Positions 63,175 to 64,000 of a DNA stretch of 64,000 nt are shown here, in pieces. A program made the translations under genes and the position numbers. The DNA lies in assembly GCA_910575475.1 (NCBI GenBank), contig CAJTGD010000029.1:17331-81330 (forward strand), in the 5' to 3' direction. The stretch is from Lachnospiraceae bacterium (GTDB lineage: Bacteria > Bacillota > Clostridia > Lachnospirales > Lachnospiraceae). Within the stretch, counting starts at the first letter, position 1. Every line of letters begins with the position of its first letter. Under the pieces are notes generated by a model, which was not told the DNA's origin, searched no databases, and saw nothing but the letters and a program-made list of their open reading frames with translations.

Positions 63175-63923
63175 TGGATGCGTTTTTAGAATGGATCAGA
63201 GGAAGCATGTCTGCCGCACTGGGATTGGAAAACGGAGGCGCCCTTTGGGGATGGATACTGGTAATTTTGTTCGGGAATCTTGTCCTGTCGACTCTGGTGA
63301 TCCATTTTTATAAAAAGAAGCTGTTCCGGCAGTACAATACGCTCCTCCAAAAGCTGGATCAGGTTCTGACAGGAAGGAAATTAGAGCAGAGCTATGAGGA
63401 ATCTATGGATTCCGCCATATCAGAACGGCTGAACCGGATCGTGGAAATGACCGGGCTTCAAAAAGAGAGAGCCGAAGAGGAGCGGGATACGGTAAAATCC
63501 CTGATCTCAGATATCAGCCACCAGATCCGCACGCCCCTTGCCAACATCACCCTTTATACCGGATTATTAAAGGAAGAACTGGCAGAGGAAAAGGCACTCC
63601 GCTTAGCGGACAAGGTTGAAAAAAACGCGGAAAAATTAGAATTTTATATGCGGGAACTGATCAGGTCGTCTTATGCCGAACAGCAGCTGATCTCGGTGAA
63701 CCCGCGTCTCACGGCGGTGGATGATCTGATCAAACGGGGGTGCCAGCTGGTGGAGCTGACGGCTTTGAAAAAGAAGATCCGGATCCATGCCGCGTATCAT
63801 GGCTATCAGGGGTATGCGGATCCGAAGTGGACGGAGGAGGTATTGGGAAACCTGATTGAAAATGCGGTGAAATATTCTTTCGAAGGCTCCAGCGTGGAGA
63901 TCGATTCTATGATATTCACTTAA
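63174..63923 (+). CDS. Sensor histidine kinase truncated after the N box
   Basis: 249 residues from the ATG eight bases after GGGAG. One membrane segment (about 19-42, WGWILVILFGNLVLSTLVIHF), HisKA with LISDISHQIRTPLANITLYT (His near 117) and the N box EEVLGNLIENAVKYSFEG (near 222). The frame then ends VEIDSMIFT and stops; the G1 (DxGxG) and G2 boxes and about 90 residues are missing. Composition changes to AT-rich near 63903, as if foreign DNA begins there. It probably cannot bind ATP properly. Confidence 0.8.
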   Translation: MDAFLEWIRGSMSAALGLENGGALWGWILVILFGNLVLSTLVIHFYKKKLFRQYNTLLQKLDQVLTGRKLEQSYEESMDSAISERLNRIVEMTGLQKERAEEERDTVKSLISDISHQIRTPLANITLYTGLLKEELAEEKALRLADKVEKNAEKLEFYMRELIRSSYAEQQLISVNPRLTAVDDLIKRGCQLVELTALKKKIRIHAAYHGYQGYADPKWTEEVLGNLIENAVKYSFEGSSVEIDSMIFT

Positions 63924-64000
63924 CAGAACATCAATAAAAAACATCAAAAGATAAATTTAGGTACAAGTATTCGGCCTGTCAAAAAGGCAGGCTTTTCAAA
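63924..64000. other. AT-rich window end after the truncated kinase
   Basis: The first 45 bases are about 80% A+T, unlike the neighbouring coding DNA, then a GCCTGTCAAAAAGGCAGGC-type hairpin at 63974-63994 with the TTTT of GGCTTTT after it (a family B-like arm or a terminator). No gene visible. Confidence 0.5.

Overview
The window looks like a chromosomal segment of a spore-forming, moderate-GC Firmicute, most likely a Lachnospiraceae-type gut clostridium. The evidence is sporulation genes (an alpha/beta-type SASP, gpr, spoIIP, ylbJ), strong AGGAGG ribosome sites, consensus sigma-A promoters, a fakA-recG and rsmD-coaD-ylbJ gene order familiar from Firmicutes, and DAP dehydrogenase. I saw no rRNA or tRNA gene, no CRISPR array, no prophage and no intact transposase.

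Layout. 1-6.3 kb: 3' end of fakA, recG, SASP, rsmD-coaD, a coiled-coil protein preceded by a duplicated copy of its own start, and ylbJ. 6.5-16.9 kb: a run of housekeeping genes (pepD, M23 peptidase, two pseudouridine synthases, RsmF-type methyltransferase, HAD phosphatase, YgiQ radical SAM, SDR, recU). 16.9-22.1 kb: hisZGDB plus a HisIE carrying a degenerate HisA/HisF-like barrel, behind a perfect sigma-A promoter. 22.2-22.8 kb: a cobalamin riboswitch in front of a small unknown membrane protein. 23-28.1 kb: an operon with SCP2 protein, alpha/beta hydrolase, free-standing condensation-type acyltransferase, free-standing carrier protein and free-standing adenylating ligase, behind two TetR-type palindromes. 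This is my best candidate for an undescribed biosynthetic system. 28.2-37.2 kb: subtilase, GH13 enzyme with an odd C-terminal tail, a LytTR/GHKL two-component module and a hybrid histidine kinase. 37.6-46.1 kb: ddh, cupin, galE, ilvN-ilvC, rpsT, gpr-spoIIP. 46.1-49.4 kb: copper module csoR - MITE-like element - copA, with a CopZ-like chaperone fused to the copA 3' end behind its own internal ribosome site.

50-64 kb: HipA-like kinases, a tagatose/galactitol-type PTS operon wrecked by deletions, a type IIA topoisomerase pair, an L,D-transpeptidase and a two-component pair. Several genes here carry clean deletions. EIIC is fused to a pfkB remnant, the aldolase has lost its middle, a PRD regulator has no DNA-binding part, a HipA-like protein has no catalytic loop, a response regulator has lost the start of its winged helix, and the last kinase stops after its N box where the base composition turns AT-rich.

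Four families of short dispersed palindromic or promoter-like repeats occupy many of the intergenic gaps across the window. All assignments are from reading the sequence alone; no database search was run.
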